Translations under genes and position numbers: made by a program
Origin: Cognatitamlana sp035818475
Lineage (GTDB): Bacteria; Bacteroidota; Bacteroidia; Flavobacteriales; Flavobacteriaceae
Direction: 5' to 3'
Length of the DNA: 64,000 nucleotides
Assembly (NCBI RefSeq): GCF_035818475.1
Contig: NZ_JAYMGV010000001.1
Coordinates: 992,001-1,056,000, forward strand
Notes under the pieces: model-generated
The model's database searches: none
Seen by the model: the letters and a program-made list of their open reading frames with translations, nothing else
Told to the model about the DNA's origin: nothing
Shown: piece by piece, positions 16,369 through 26,265 of the stretch
How the letters are laid out: each line of letters opens with the position of its first letter
Position numbering within the stretch: the stretch's first letter is position 1

Positions 16369-19300
16369 ATGAATTCTAACACTATTCAGGTACAAGAAGA
16401 CAAGCTTTCAAACTGTGGTAAAAGTATTAAGGGTGAATTGGTAACCTTTGATAAGGAAACCTATTATAAGATTTCTAATAGTGATACCATGCGGCCATTT
16501 TTTATGAGCATAGTCAGTGATTCTAATCACTGGATGTTTATATCAAGTAATGGCGGTTTAACAGCAGGACGAAAAAATGCCGAATACGCATTGTTCCCAT
16601 ACTATACTGATGATAAAATTACAGAGCTAGCTGATACCACTGGTAGCAAAACTATTTTTCAGGTAAAAATTGATGGTAAAACGCATATTTGGGAACCGTT
16701 TTCAATACGGCAAAAAGGGATTTATAAAACAGAAACAAACCTTTATAAAAGTATTTACGGAAATAAGGTCGTGTTTGAAGAAGTTAATCTTGATTTAGGC
16801 CTGACATTCAGATATCACTGGAATTCTGGCAATCAATTTGGATTTATAAAAAAGTCAACTTTAATAAACAATACAGATACAAAACTGGACATTACGGTTT
16901 TAGATGGTTTACAAAATATTTTACCAAGCAGTGTAACCTCAGATCTGCAAAACAGCAGAAGTAATCTGGTGGATGCTTACAAAAAGAGTGAATTGCAGTC
17001 AGACACAGGTTTAGGGGTATATGCTTTAAGTGCTGTAATAGTTGATAAAGCAGAACCTAGCGAAGCATTAAAAGCAAATATTGTTTGGTCCGCAGGGCTT
17101 AATAATATAACATATTTAATGTCGTCATTACAGCTTGACCATTTTAGAAGCGGACAAAAGGTTACGGAAGAGGTTGATATAAAAGCAGAAAAAGGTGCCT
17201 ATTTTATTTCAGCTAATATAGAATTGAATCCACAAACAGAGCAGGACTGGATATTTGTGGCAAACGTAAATCAATCCATATCAGATATTGTTCAGGTTTC
17301 AAAAATCATTAGAAACGAAGCGGATTTGTTTAAACTGGTTCAAAAAGATATTGACCAGGGAACAAAAAATTTAATTGATTTAACAGGAGCTTCAGATGGA
17401 TTACAGCTTACTGCAGATACGCTCACAAATACAAGGCATTTTTCAAATACACTCTTTAACATTATGCGAGGTGGTATTTTTGATGATGGCTATACTATTG
17501 AAAAAGATGATTTTGTAAAGTATATAAGTAAAGCTAATAAAGTGTTTTTTAACCAAAAGGAAAAACAACTACAGCATCTACCGGAATCATTTGATCTGAA
17601 TTATTTAAAAAGCCTTGCCGAAAAGGATATTAATAAAGATTTTCAGCGTTTGTGCTTTGAATACTTACCACTAAAATTTAGCAGAAGGCATGGAGACCCC
17701 AGTAGGCCTTGGAATAAATTTTCTATTAATACCAGAAGTGAAGTTGACGGATCTAAAATTTTGGATTATGAAGGCAATTGGCGTGATATTTTCCAAAACT
17801 GGGAAGCCTTGGCTCACGCCTATCCTGAGTATATAGAGGGGATGATCCATAAGTTTTTAAATGCAACAACTTTTGAAGGATATAATCCATACCGTGTTAC
17901 TAAAGATGGTTTTGACTGGGAAATTATTGAGGAAAATGACCCCTGGTCTTATATAGGATATTGGGGAGATCATCAAATTATCTACCTTTTAAAATTCCTG
18001 GAATTTATTGAAAATCATTATCCGGGAGCTTTAGAAAAACGATTTGATCAGGATGTATTTGTATATGCTAACATACCCTATAAGATAAAAAGTTATGCGG
18101 ATACATTAAAGAACCCTAAAGATACTATTGATTTTGATCACAAATTAGATCATGAAATACATCAAAAAAGAACCTTATTAGGAGCCGATGGTGCTTTATT
18201 GGAAGATCAGCACTCAAATATCTATAGAGTCAATTTAATTGAAAAATTACTGGCTACAGTATTAGCAAAAGTTTCAAATTTTATTCCTGAAGGTGGTATT
18301 TGGCTAAATACGCAGCGACCGGAATGGAATGATGCCAATAATGCCCTGGTAGGTAATGGTGTTTCTATGGTAACCCTGTATTATTTGTATAGGTTCCTGA
18401 ATTTCTTTGAAAAAATAGTTGAGAAAGCAGAAACTCAAGAAGTTCAAATATCGCAGGAATTGGTTGTATGTTTTAATGGTATAATAGAAACGTTTCAGGC
18501 ACATACCGGTGTTCTGTCAAAAAGTATATCCGATAAGGACAGAAAAACAATATTGGATGGTTTAGGTAAGGCAGGAAGTGATTACCGGGAGACTATTTAT
18601 AATAACGGATTTTTAAACAAAAAAGTAGCTTTAAGCCTTGAGGACGTTTCAGATTTTATCAAGATTACAAAGTTATTTTTAGAGCACAGTATTAATGCTA
18701 ATAAGCGTGATGATAATATGTACCATGCTTATAATTTGATGACTGTTGAGAATGATGAGGAAATATCTATTGCTTATCTCTCAGAAATGCTGGAAGGCCA
18801 GGTAGCCGCTTTAAGTTCGGGTTACCTCTCCCCTATCCAGGCCTTGGAATTACTGGATGGATTAAAAAATAGTGCTTTGTTTAGAGAAGACCAGTACAGT
18901 TATATACTTTACCCTAACAAGGAACTCCCCAGGTTTGATAAAAAGAACAATATTCCTTCAGATAAAGTGGAACAGTCTACATTGTTCAAACAATTGATAT
19001 CCAGTGGTAATAGACAAATTATAGAGCAGGATATACTTGGAAACTTTCATTTCAATGGAAATTTTAACAATGCAAAAAGTTTAGAACAGGCATTAGCAGA
19101 TTTAGATAAAGCATATCAACCTCTGGTAGAACAAGAGCAAAAGCAATTGCTTCAGGTTTTTGAAGATATTTTTGATCATAAATCGTTTACTGGCAGATCA
19201 GGAACATTTTTTGGTTATGAAGGCTTAGGTTCAATTTACTGGCACATGGTTTCAAAGCTATTATTGGCAGTTCAGGAAAACGCTTTATTGGCCGTTAAAA

Positions 19301-19827
19301 ACAAAGAAAATGAAGCGGTGATAGGAAAAATATTGGATCATTATTATGAGATCAATGCCGGTATTGGGGTTCATAAATCACCGGAATTGTATGGCGCCTT
19401 CCCTACAGATCCATATTCTCATACACCGGAAACAAAAGGAGCACAACAACCGGGAATGACCGGGCAAGTTAAGGAGGATGTATTAAGCAGAATTGGAGAG
19501 CTTGGTGTTTTTGTAAAAGCCGGACAAATTGAATTTAATCCACGTTTGTTGCAAAGAAAAGAGTTTTTAAACAACCCGTCTGTTTTTCAGTTTACCAATA
19601 TTAATAAAGAACAACAGACCATAGAGCTGGAAACTAATTCATTATGTTTTACATATTGCCAGGTTCCAATCATTTATAAGCTTACAGATGAAGAAAGCTT
19701 GCAAATCATTTTTAATAATGGCAGGCGTATTATCTCAAAGGAACAGACATTGGATTTGGTAACCTCAAAATCAATATTTGAAAGAAGAGGAGAAGTTAAT
19801 CAGATTATAGTTTCAAATAAAAAATAG
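16369..19827 (+). CDS. GH149-like beta-1,3-oligoglucan phosphorylase
   Basis: This large cytosolic protein (1152 residues, no signal peptide) has the layout of GH94-related disaccharide/oligosaccharide phosphorylases: an N-terminal beta-sandwich (about 1-290), a linker helix region and an (alpha/alpha)6 catalytic barrel. The most diagnostic block is near residues 438-525, with RRHGDPSRPWNKF, GNWRDIFQNWEAL, GYNPYRV and WSYIGYWGDHQI. This block and the length are what I recall of GH149, a family that phosphorolyses beta-1,3-glucan chains to glucose-1-phosphate. GH161 or another GH94-like family is the alternative. Its place between GH16 and GH17 genes and the MFS importer supports intracellular phosphorolysis of imported laminari-oligosaccharides. 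Confidence 0.72.
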   Translation: MNSNTIQVQEDKLSNCGKSIKGELVTFDKETYYKISNSDTMRPFFMSIVSDSNHWMFISSNGGLTAGRKNAEYALFPYYTDDKITELADTTGSKTIFQVKIDGKTHIWEPFSIRQKGIYKTETNLYKSIYGNKVVFEEVNLDLGLTFRYHWNSGNQFGFIKKSTLINNTDTKLDITVLDGLQNILPSSVTSDLQNSRSNLVDAYKKSELQSDTGLGVYALSAVIVDKAEPSEALKANIVWSAGLNNITYLMSSLQLDHFRSGQKVTEEVDIKAEKGAYFISANIELNPQTEQDWIFVANVNQSISDIVQVSKIIRNEADLFKLVQKDIDQGTKNLIDLTGASDGLQLTADTLTNTRHFSNTLFNIMRGGIFDDGYTIEKDDFVKYISKANKVFFNQKEKQLQHLPESFDLNYLKSLAEKDINKDFQRLCFEYLPLKFSRRHGDPSRPWNKFSINTRSEVDGSKILDYEGNWRDIFQNWEALAHAYPEYIEGMIHKFLNATTFEGYNPYRVTKDGFDWEIIEENDPWSYIGYWGDHQIIYLLKFLEFIENHYPGALEKRFDQDVFVYANIPYKIKSYADTLKNPKDTIDFDHKLDHEIHQKRTLLGADGALLEDQHSNIYRVNLIEKLLATVLAKVSNFIPEGGIWLNTQRPEWNDANNALVGNGVSMVTLYYLYRFLNFFEKIVEKAETQEVQISQELVVCFNGIIETFQAHTGVLSKSISDKDRKTILDGLGKAGSDYRETIYNNGFLNKKVALSLEDVSDFIKITKLFLEHSINANKRDDNMYHAYNLMTVENDEEISIAYLSEMLEGQVAALSSGYLSPIQALELLDGLKNSALFREDQYSYILYPNKELPRFDKKNNIPSDKVEQSTLFKQLISSGNRQIIEQDILGNFHFNGNFNNAKSLEQALADLDKAYQPLVEQEQKQLLQVFEDIFDHKSFTGRSGTFFGYEGLGSIYWHMVSKLLLAVQENALLAVKNKENEAVIGKILDHYYEINAGIGVHKSPELYGAFPTDPYSHTPETKGAQQPGMTGQVKEDVLSRIGELGVFVKAGQIEFNPRLLQRKEFLNNPSVFQFTNINKEQQTIELETNSLCFTYCQVPIIYKLTDEESLQIIFNNGRRIISKEQTLDLVTSKSIFERRGEVNQIIVSNKK

Positions 19828-19836
19828 AAGCTTAAC

Positions 19837-21099
19837 ATGTTAAAGCTTAAAAAATATATAACACTTTCAATATTAGTCATAATGCTAGGATGTAATGATA
19901 AACTAAAAACAGAAAAGCAATTAACGGCAGCCGATATTTTAGGAAACCCTAATTATTTAGCCATGTCTTACGGAGGTTATCGTCAAAAAACCCGTGATGT
20001 CCAACCTACTATAAGTCAGTTGAAAGAAGATATGAAGATCTTATCGGCTATGGGAGTTAAAATATTGCGGACCTATAATGTACAATTACAACAGGCACCA
20101 AATTTACTTAGGGCTATTAGTGAATTGAAAGCCGAAGACTCAAATTTTGAAATGTATGTGATGCTAGGAGCCTGGATTGATTGTAAAAATGCCTGGACAG
20201 ATATAGCTCCTGATCATGAAGTGGAAAGCGAACAAAATGCCGGAGAAATTGAAAGAGCAGTAGCCTTAGCGAAACAATATCCGGATATAGTTAAGGTTAT
20301 AGCCGTTGGCAATGAAGCCATGGTGAATTGGGCAACAAGTTATTTTGTACGTCCTAATGTGATTTTAAAATGGGTAAATCATTTACAGGGGTTGAAGAAA
20401 GCAAGCGAACTGTCAAAAGATTTATGGATTACCAGTTCAGATGATTTTTCGTCCTGGGGAGGTGGAGATCCCGGCTATCATACAGAAGGTTTAAATAAAC
20501 TAATCAAGGCAGTAGATTATATTTCTATGCACACCTACCCTATGCATAACTCTCACTATAATCCTGCCTTTTGGTTAGTGACAGAGCAAGAGGCTGATGC
20601 TTCAGATTTAGAAAAAATAGAATCTGCTATGCAACGTGCCTTAACATTTGCCCAAAAGCAATATGATAGTGTGACTAATTATATGAAAAGTCTCGGTTTA
20701 AACAAACCTGTACACATTGGAGAAACCGGTTGGGCTACTATTTCAAATGGACATTATGGTTCTAAAGGGTCAAAGGCTGCAGATGAATATAAATCAGGAC
20801 GCTATTATCAACTTATAAGAGACTGGACCCAGAAAGAAAATATCTCTTGTTTCTATTTTGAAGCCTTTGATGAACAATGGAAAGATGCTAAAAACAGTAA
20901 AGGTTCTGAGAATCATTTTGGCTTAATAAACTTAAAAGGAGAAGCAAAATTTGCTATTTGGAATTTAGTAGATCAAGGTGTTTTTAAGGGGTTAACAAGA
21001 GACGGTCAGGCAATTACAAAAAGCTATAATGGAGACAAAGGTACTTTAATGAATGACGTGCTGGTTCCCCCGGCTGAATATGTAATAGCACATCACTAA
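19837..21099 (+). CDS. GH17 beta-1,3-glucanase lipoprotein
   Basis: This 420-residue lipoprotein (lipobox MLGC, then NDKLK without an acidic export tail) has a TIM-barrel domain of glycoside hydrolase family 17. The acid/base is in AVGNEAMV (E160) and the nucleophile in HIGETGW (E296), both with the family context. GH17 retains the anomeric configuration and cuts beta-1,3-glucan, some bacterial members acting as transglycosidases. It follows the phosphorylase gene by nine bases. The non-acidic sequence after Cys suggests the enzyme faces the periplasm and trims oligosaccharides brought in by SusCD. Confidence 0.88.
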   Translation: MLKLKKYITLSILVIMLGCNDKLKTEKQLTAADILGNPNYLAMSYGGYRQKTRDVQPTISQLKEDMKILSAMGVKILRTYNVQLQQAPNLLRAISELKAEDSNFEMYVMLGAWIDCKNAWTDIAPDHEVESEQNAGEIERAVALAKQYPDIVKVIAVGNEAMVNWATSYFVRPNVILKWVNHLQGLKKASELSKDLWITSSDDFSSWGGGDPGYHTEGLNKLIKAVDYISMHTYPMHNSHYNPAFWLVTEQEADASDLEKIESAMQRALTFAQKQYDSVTNYMKSLGLNKPVHIGETGWATISNGHYGSKGSKAADEYKSGRYYQLIRDWTQKENISCFYFEAFDEQWKDAKNSKGSENHFGLINLKGEAKFAIWNLVDQGVFKGLTRDGQAITKSYNGDKGTLMNDVLVPPAEYVIAHH

Positions 21100-21112
21100 T
21101 GAAACTCAATTT

Positions 21113-22123
21113 ATGATTTTAAATAAAACGGTCATTTTAATTTTTACAGGACTATTACTTTCCTGTAATCCTTTTAATAAAGCAAATATCGTTAAGGTTT
21201 CAGAGCGTAACCTATTAGTAAATGATAGCGCTTATATAATCAAAGGTATATGCTATCATCCTGTAGCTAAAGGAGCGACAGAAAGAGGTTTTGACAGTTT
21301 AACACAAGATTTGGAATTAATGAAAGAGGCTGGAATAAACACCATAAGAGTGTATGCCCCCATTGATGACATAGCCGTTTTAGATGAGATAGATAAAGCC
21401 GGTATTAAGGTCATTATTGGTTTTGGGTATAATCAAAATGGGGTATTTGATATCAAGTCAGGGTCATTTATTGATTACGTTAACACCTATAAAAACCATC
21501 CGGCCATACTCATGTGGGAACTGGGCAACGAGTATAATTATCACCCGCAATGGTTTGAAGGCGATTTAGCTAATTGGTACAAAGCTATGAACCAAGCTGC
21601 TTATCAAATACATCAAGTAGACCGTAAACATCCTACTACCACTGCACATGGGGAATTACCAGACGAAATAGCACTTAAATCCTGTCCGGAGATTGATGTT
21701 TGGGGTATGAATGTATACCGCTGGGATAGCCCCGGAAATATTTTTGATGAGTGGAAGAAAATAAGCAATAAGCCCATGTACTTATCTGAGGCAGGAGGCG
21801 ATAGTTATATGACTATAAGTAAAAATGGTTTTGTTCAGGGTATAAACGAAAGTGCCCAGGCCCAGGCTAATGCCAATATTCTCAAAGAGGTTTTTGAAAA
21901 TCTGGATGTGTGTTCAGGAGTTGCTATGTTTTCTTTTACAGATGGGTGGTGGAAAGCTGGTAACCCGGAGACACAGGATGTTGGAGGATGGGCACCCAAT
22001 AGTACAGGTGTGCCTTATGATGGTACACCAAATGAAGAATACTGGGGGATAGTGGATATAGACAGAAATAAGAAAGAAACATTTGAAATTATCAAATCTA
22101 AGTACAGGCAAATACACAATTAA
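21113..22123 (+). CDS. Clan GH-A glycoside hydrolase lipoprotein (GH2-C/GH5-like)
   Basis: This 336-residue lipoprotein (lipobox LLSC, then NPFNKA) is a compact TIM barrel of the GH2/GH5 superfamily. It has GICYHPVAKG near the N terminus, MKEAGINTIRVY, the acid/base segment WELGNEYN (E140) and a likely nucleophile in LSEAGGD (E226). It lacks the sugar-binding and immunoglobulin domains of true GH2 enzymes. I cannot assign a numbered family with confidence. Between GH17 and GH30 genes it probably attacks beta-glucan oligosaccharides in the periplasm, but a transglycosylase or non-catalytic role is possible. The next gene starts two bases after its stop. Confidence 0.7.
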   Translation: MILNKTVILIFTGLLLSCNPFNKANIVKVSERNLLVNDSAYIIKGICYHPVAKGATERGFDSLTQDLELMKEAGINTIRVYAPIDDIAVLDEIDKAGIKVIIGFGYNQNGVFDIKSGSFIDYVNTYKNHPAILMWELGNEYNYHPQWFEGDLANWYKAMNQAAYQIHQVDRKHPTTTAHGELPDEIALKSCPEIDVWGMNVYRWDSPGNIFDEWKKISNKPMYLSEAGGDSYMTISKNGFVQGINESAQAQANANILKEVFENLDVCSGVAMFSFTDGWWKAGNPETQDVGGWAPNSTGVPYDGTPNEEYWGIVDIDRNKKETFEIIKSKYRQIHN

Positions 22124-22124
22124 G

Positions 22125-23621
22125 ATGAATAAAAACAATTACATAGTAATTATTATGATCATGCTTTTACTGGCAGGATGTAATAAAAAGACAGATAATA
22201 AAATGAGTTTTGAAGTATTTGAAACATCAGCAAAAGGAAACAAACTTAGTAAGCTAACAGAGTTTCAAAAGACAGATGAAAAGGTGTCTATAACATTGGT
22301 TCCGGAACAAACCTTTCAGACCATTATAGGGTTTGGGGGAGCCTTTACAGAATCTTCGGCTTACTTGCTAAACAAGCTTAGTCAAAAAAATAGAGATCGT
22401 ATTTTAAAGGCTTATTTCGCAAAAGACGGAGCAAGATATTCATTAACAAGAACCCATATGAACTCTTGTGATTTTTCTTTAACCAATTATTCTTATACAC
22501 CTATTGAAGATGATAAGGATTTAGAACATTTTAGTATTGAAGAAGATATGGATAATCTTATTCCGATGATTAAGGATGCCATGACCATATCCGAAGATGG
22601 GTTCAAAATATTTGCTTCTCCCTGGACAGCAGCGCCCTGGATGAAAGATAATAATGATTGGGTTGGCGGGAAACTGCTTCCAAAATACTATGATACCTGG
22701 GCTCTGTTCTTTTCAAAATATGTAGATGCTTATAAAGCTGAAGGTATTGATATTTGGGGGTTTACAGTTGAAAATGAACCGCATGGTAATGGAAATAATT
22801 GGGAGAGCATGCATTTTACCCCAAAAGAAATGACCGATTTTGTAGAATTTCATTTGGGGCCAAAACTGGAGGCCGATGGAAAAGGAGACAAGATCATTTT
22901 AGGGTATGACCAGAATAGAGGGGGTTTAGAAGAATGGGTTGATGAAATGTACAGGGATGAAGCGTCTTCAAAATATTTTGATGGAACAGCTATTCACTGG
23001 TATGAAAGCACCTATGATTATTTTCCTGAAGCACTACAGTATGCCCATAATAAAGCACCGGATAAATATTTAATAGAAACAGAAGGTTGTATAGATGCTG
23101 AGATACCAAGGTGGCAGGATGATGACTGGTATTGGAGAAAAGAAGCAACAGATTGGGGATGGGACTGGGCACCGGAAGAAGACAAGCATTTGCACCCAAA
23201 ATACTCGCCGGTATTCAGGTATGCCAGAGACATCATAGGTTGCTTAAATAACTGGGTTGATGGCTGGGTAGATTGGAATATGGTATTGGATAAACAAGGT
23301 GGCCCTAACTGGTTTGAAAACTGGTGCGTGGCACCTGTAATAGTTGATCCGGAAGCCGATGAGGTTTACTTTACTCCGTTGTACTATACCATGGCGCATT
23401 TTAGTAAATATATAAGACCCGAAGCTAAGATAATTGGTGTTGAAAACTCAGATGATAAGCTTATGGTAACCGCAGCTCAAAATCCCGATGGGAGTATTAT
23501 AGCTGTAGTATTTAACGAAACAGAAACGCCTAAATCTATTACCCTTTCATTAAACACTAAAACTATGGATTTTGCTATTGATGCCAAAGCTATCCAAACT
23601 ATAATTGTTCCTAAAAACTAA
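22125..23621 (+). CDS. GH30 glycosidase lipoprotein (beta-1,6-glucanase/glucosidase type)
   Basis: This 498-residue lipoprotein starts at 22125, where a clear signal peptide begins (MNKNNYIVIIMIMLLLAGC). An upstream in-frame ATG at 22083 would overlap the previous gene and bury the signal. The TIM barrel with its beta side domain belongs to family GH30, with GFGGAFTESSAYLL near the N terminus, SPWTAAPWMK, the acid/base in TVENEPH (E218) and the nucleophile in ETEGC (E320). GH30 members in laminarin loci remove beta-1,6-linked glucose branches. The basic residues after the lipid Cys (NKKTD) argue for a periplasmic location. Confidence 0.9.
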   Translation: MNKNNYIVIIMIMLLLAGCNKKTDNKMSFEVFETSAKGNKLSKLTEFQKTDEKVSITLVPEQTFQTIIGFGGAFTESSAYLLNKLSQKNRDRILKAYFAKDGARYSLTRTHMNSCDFSLTNYSYTPIEDDKDLEHFSIEEDMDNLIPMIKDAMTISEDGFKIFASPWTAAPWMKDNNDWVGGKLLPKYYDTWALFFSKYVDAYKAEGIDIWGFTVENEPHGNGNNWESMHFTPKEMTDFVEFHLGPKLEADGKGDKIILGYDQNRGGLEEWVDEMYRDEASSKYFDGTAIHWYESTYDYFPEALQYAHNKAPDKYLIETEGCIDAEIPRWQDDDWYWRKEATDWGWDWAPEEDKHLHPKYSPVFRYARDIIGCLNNWVDGWVDWNMVLDKQGGPNWFENWCVAPVIVDPEADEVYFTPLYYTMAHFSKYIRPEAKIIGVENSDDKLMVTAAQNPDGSIIAVVFNETETPKSITLSLNTKTMDFAIDAKAIQTIIVPKN

Positions 23622-23648
23622 TTTGTTAACGAGCTAAACTAATAAGAT

Positions 23649-25211
23649 ATGCCAAACATAAAAACCGCCGCAAGAGATAGAGTACCATTAGGCCAGAAAG
23701 CAGCTTTTGGAGCAGGTCATTTTGTCCTTAATTTATTACCAGGTGCCCTAGGATTTTTTATGTTTTTCTTATTGACTGCTTTTGGAATGGATCCACTTTA
23801 TGCAGGGCTACTGGGAGCATTGCCAAGACTTTTTGATGCACTTTCAGATCCAATAATGGGCTTTATTTCAGATAATACTAAGTCAAAATGGGGGCGTAGA
23901 AGACCGTATATTTTTATTGGCGCTATTTTGAGTGGGATATTATTTGCCTTATCATGGCAGATGAATCCAGAGAATTCACAAATGTATAATTTCTGGTATT
24001 TCCTCATTTTATCCATACTGTTTTTGGCTGGAAATACCATGTATGCCACACCATTAGTAGGTTTAGGCTATGAAATGACATCGGATTATAATGAGCGAAC
24101 CCGCTTAATGGCATTTTCAAATACTATGGGGCAAATAGCCTGGATGATTGTGCCTTGGTTTTGGGTGATAATTGCCGATCCACAAGTATATGAATCTCAA
24201 GCTGTAGGCGTTAGGCATTTATCAATTATTGTAGGTTCAATTTGTATTGTTTTAGGCATACTACCCGCTATTTTCTGTAGAGGAATTGATTCTGCCAATA
24301 TGGAAAACAGAAAAGAAATAACTTTTAAGACTTTGGCATCCAATCTAAAGGATTTATGGTATGGCATTGTTCAAGTGTCTAAAAATAGACCGTTCACAAA
24401 GTTATGTGGAGCAACATTTTTGGTGTTTAATGGCTTTCAAATGGTAGCCGCTTTTAGTGTTTATATCATTGTGTTCTATATGTATAATGGGAGCTATGCT
24501 AATGCAGGCACATGGCCGGCATGGTTTTCTACTATTACAGCAGTAACAACTGCTTTTTTAGTTATTCCTATCATTTCTAAGATGGCTAATAAATGGGGAA
24601 AACGTAAAGCGTTTATTATTTCTACAGTCATATCTATAATAGGCTATATCCTTAAATGGTGGGGATTTGATAATGAATTAAATAAGAGTTTTAACAACAC
24701 CGGTTTCGGACAATCATTAAATGAAGGTGTAAATGTTGTATTTGAGTTTTTAAATCCACTATTGGAAAGCTTAGGAATGTCTTGGTTTAGTATAGATACA
24801 AGTCAAGGGTCGCCTTGGTTAATCTTTATGCCAATACCATTTATTGCCTTTGGTTTAGGAGGTCTGTTTACATTAATGATGAGTATGACTGCCGATGTTT
24901 GCGACCTGGATGAATTAGAAAACGGAATGCCACGTAAAGAAGGGACCTTTGGTGCCATTTATTGGTGGATGGTGAAGATTGGGCAGTCTATAGCATTGTT
25001 TTTAGGAGGGTTGGTCCTTAAATTGGTAGGATTTATTTCTGATGCTGAAACACAAACTGCAGAGACTATGCATAGTTTAAGAATTGCAGATATATTAATT
25101 CCTTCTATCACAGCTGGAATTGCTATTTGGGTTATGTGGAAGTATAGTTTAAGTGAATCCAGAGCACGCGAGATAAAAAGACTATTAGTAGAACGAAGAG
25201 GAGAATTATAA
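23649..25211 (+). CDS. MFS/GPH-type oligosaccharide:cation symporter
   Basis: This 520-residue polytopic inner-membrane carrier has about 12 helices. The glycoside-pentoside-hexuronide family signatures are present: RLFDALSDPIMGFISDNT and WGRRRPYIFIGA in the first half, YEMTSDYNERTRL, and the later MTADVCDLDELENGMPRKEGTFGAIYWW. Related Bacteroidota proteins sit in polysaccharide loci and move small oligosaccharides from periplasm to cytosol. Placed between periplasmic GH30 and a signal-less GH17, it is the expected feeder for cytosolic phosphorolysis. Spacing of 27 bases to GH30 and 24 bases to the next gene suggests one transcript. Confidence 0.88.
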   Translation: MPNIKTAARDRVPLGQKAAFGAGHFVLNLLPGALGFFMFFLLTAFGMDPLYAGLLGALPRLFDALSDPIMGFISDNTKSKWGRRRPYIFIGAILSGILFALSWQMNPENSQMYNFWYFLILSILFLAGNTMYATPLVGLGYEMTSDYNERTRLMAFSNTMGQIAWMIVPWFWVIIADPQVYESQAVGVRHLSIIVGSICIVLGILPAIFCRGIDSANMENRKEITFKTLASNLKDLWYGIVQVSKNRPFTKLCGATFLVFNGFQMVAAFSVYIIVFYMYNGSYANAGTWPAWFSTITAVTTAFLVIPIISKMANKWGKRKAFIISTVISIIGYILKWWGFDNELNKSFNNTGFGQSLNEGVNVVFEFLNPLLESLGMSWFSIDTSQGSPWLIFMPIPFIAFGLGGLFTLMMSMTADVCDLDELENGMPRKEGTFGAIYWWMVKIGQSIALFLGGLVLKLVGFISDAETQTAETMHSLRIADILIPSITAGIAIWVMWKYSLSESRAREIKRLLVERRGEL

Positions 25212-25235
25212 TAGTAATTAATAAAAAGAAATATT

Positions 25236-26168
25236 ATGTCATACAGAAAAGAAAAGTTTATGGCATTATCAGGAGGGCATCTTGATAACAAAACAACAAA
25301 GGGATTAGCAAATCTATTTAATAGAGTGCTTAAAAATGGAATGCATGGCTTATGCTTTAGTCCATATGAGGAAGGTCAGGCGCCCGGTGACCAGATTACT
25401 GAAGCTCAGATTCGACGTAGAATGAAGATCATCAGACCTTATACTAAGTGGATACGGTCTTTTTCTTGTACAGACGGTAATGAGATGATTCCTTTAATAG
25501 CCAAAGAATATGGTATTAAAACACTGGTTGGAGCCTGGTTAGGTGATGATCCAGAAATAAATAAAAAAGAAATAGCCGGACTTATAAAATTAGCTAAAGA
25601 CGGTTATGTTGACATTGCTGCCGTTGGAAATGAAGTGATGTATAGAGGTGATCTAACAGAAGAAGAACTTCTGGATTTTATGCATCAGGTAAAAGAAGCT
25701 ATTCCTGATATTCCAATGGGCTATGTAGATGCCTATTATGAGTTTAATGACCGCCCAAAAATAACAGAAGCCTGTGATGTCATTTTAGCAAACTGTTACC
25801 CCTATTGGGAAGGGTGCTCTTTAGAGTATTCATTGATTTATATGAAGGACATGTTTAATCAGGCTGTTAAAGCCGCTAATGGCAAAAAGGTCATAATAAC
25901 AGAAACAGGTTGGCCAAGTCAGGGAGAAGGGTTAAATGGTGCTTTACCATCCTATGAAAACGCTATCAAATATTTTATTAATACCCAACAGTGGTCCGGA
26001 GAAGATGATATTAAGGTATTCTACTTCTCTTCATTTGATGAATCGTGGAAAGTTGGAGCCGAAGGAGATGTAGGAGCTTATTGGGGTTTATGGGATAAAA
26101 ATGAAAAGCTTAAGTTTTATAGTAGCAATAACCCTTTAAGGTTTAAAAGCAGAAAGCTTTTTGTGTAG
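25236..26168 (+). CDS. GH17 beta-1,3-glucanase, cytosolic form
   Basis: This 310-residue enzyme of glycoside hydrolase family 17 has no signal peptide or lipobox, unlike the GH17 at 19837-21099. It shows the acid/base in AVGNEVMYRG (E133) and the nucleophile in ITETGWPS (E223), plus FYFSSFDESWK near the C-terminal side of the barrel. Its location downstream of the importer gene suggests that it cuts or remodels laminari-oligosaccharides inside the cell alongside the GH149-like phosphorylase. It is the last gene of the enzyme run and is followed by a terminator. Confidence 0.87.
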   Translation: MSYRKEKFMALSGGHLDNKTTKGLANLFNRVLKNGMHGLCFSPYEEGQAPGDQITEAQIRRRMKIIRPYTKWIRSFSCTDGNEMIPLIAKEYGIKTLVGAWLGDDPEINKKEIAGLIKLAKDGYVDIAAVGNEVMYRGDLTEEELLDFMHQVKEAIPDIPMGYVDAYYEFNDRPKITEACDVILANCYPYWEGCSLEYSLIYMKDMFNQAVKAANGKKVIITETGWPSQGEGLNGALPSYENAIKYFINTQQWSGEDDIKVFYFSSFDESWKVGAEGDVGAYWGLWDKNEKLKFYSSNNPLRFKSRKLFV

Positions 26169-26220
26169 CAGCTGAAAAGGTATAAAATACTGCTTAATCA
26201 TAAGTAAGTATTGCAAGTTT

Positions 26221-26265
26221 AAAAAAGGTCCAAATTCTTATTATTTATAAGGGTTTGGGCTTTTT
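26221..26265 (+). terminator. Terminator ending the PUL enzyme operon
   Basis: An imperfect long stem (AAAAAGGTCCAAATTCTTA pairing with TAAGGGTTTGGGCTTTTT, with G-U pairs) ends in a T-run, 53 bases after the GH17 stop. Confidence 0.65.

Noticed and set aside
22083..22124. Upstream in-frame ATG for the GH30 gene
   Set aside because: It overlaps the preceding gene by 41 bases and would place 14 polar residues before an otherwise perfect lipoprotein signal peptide.
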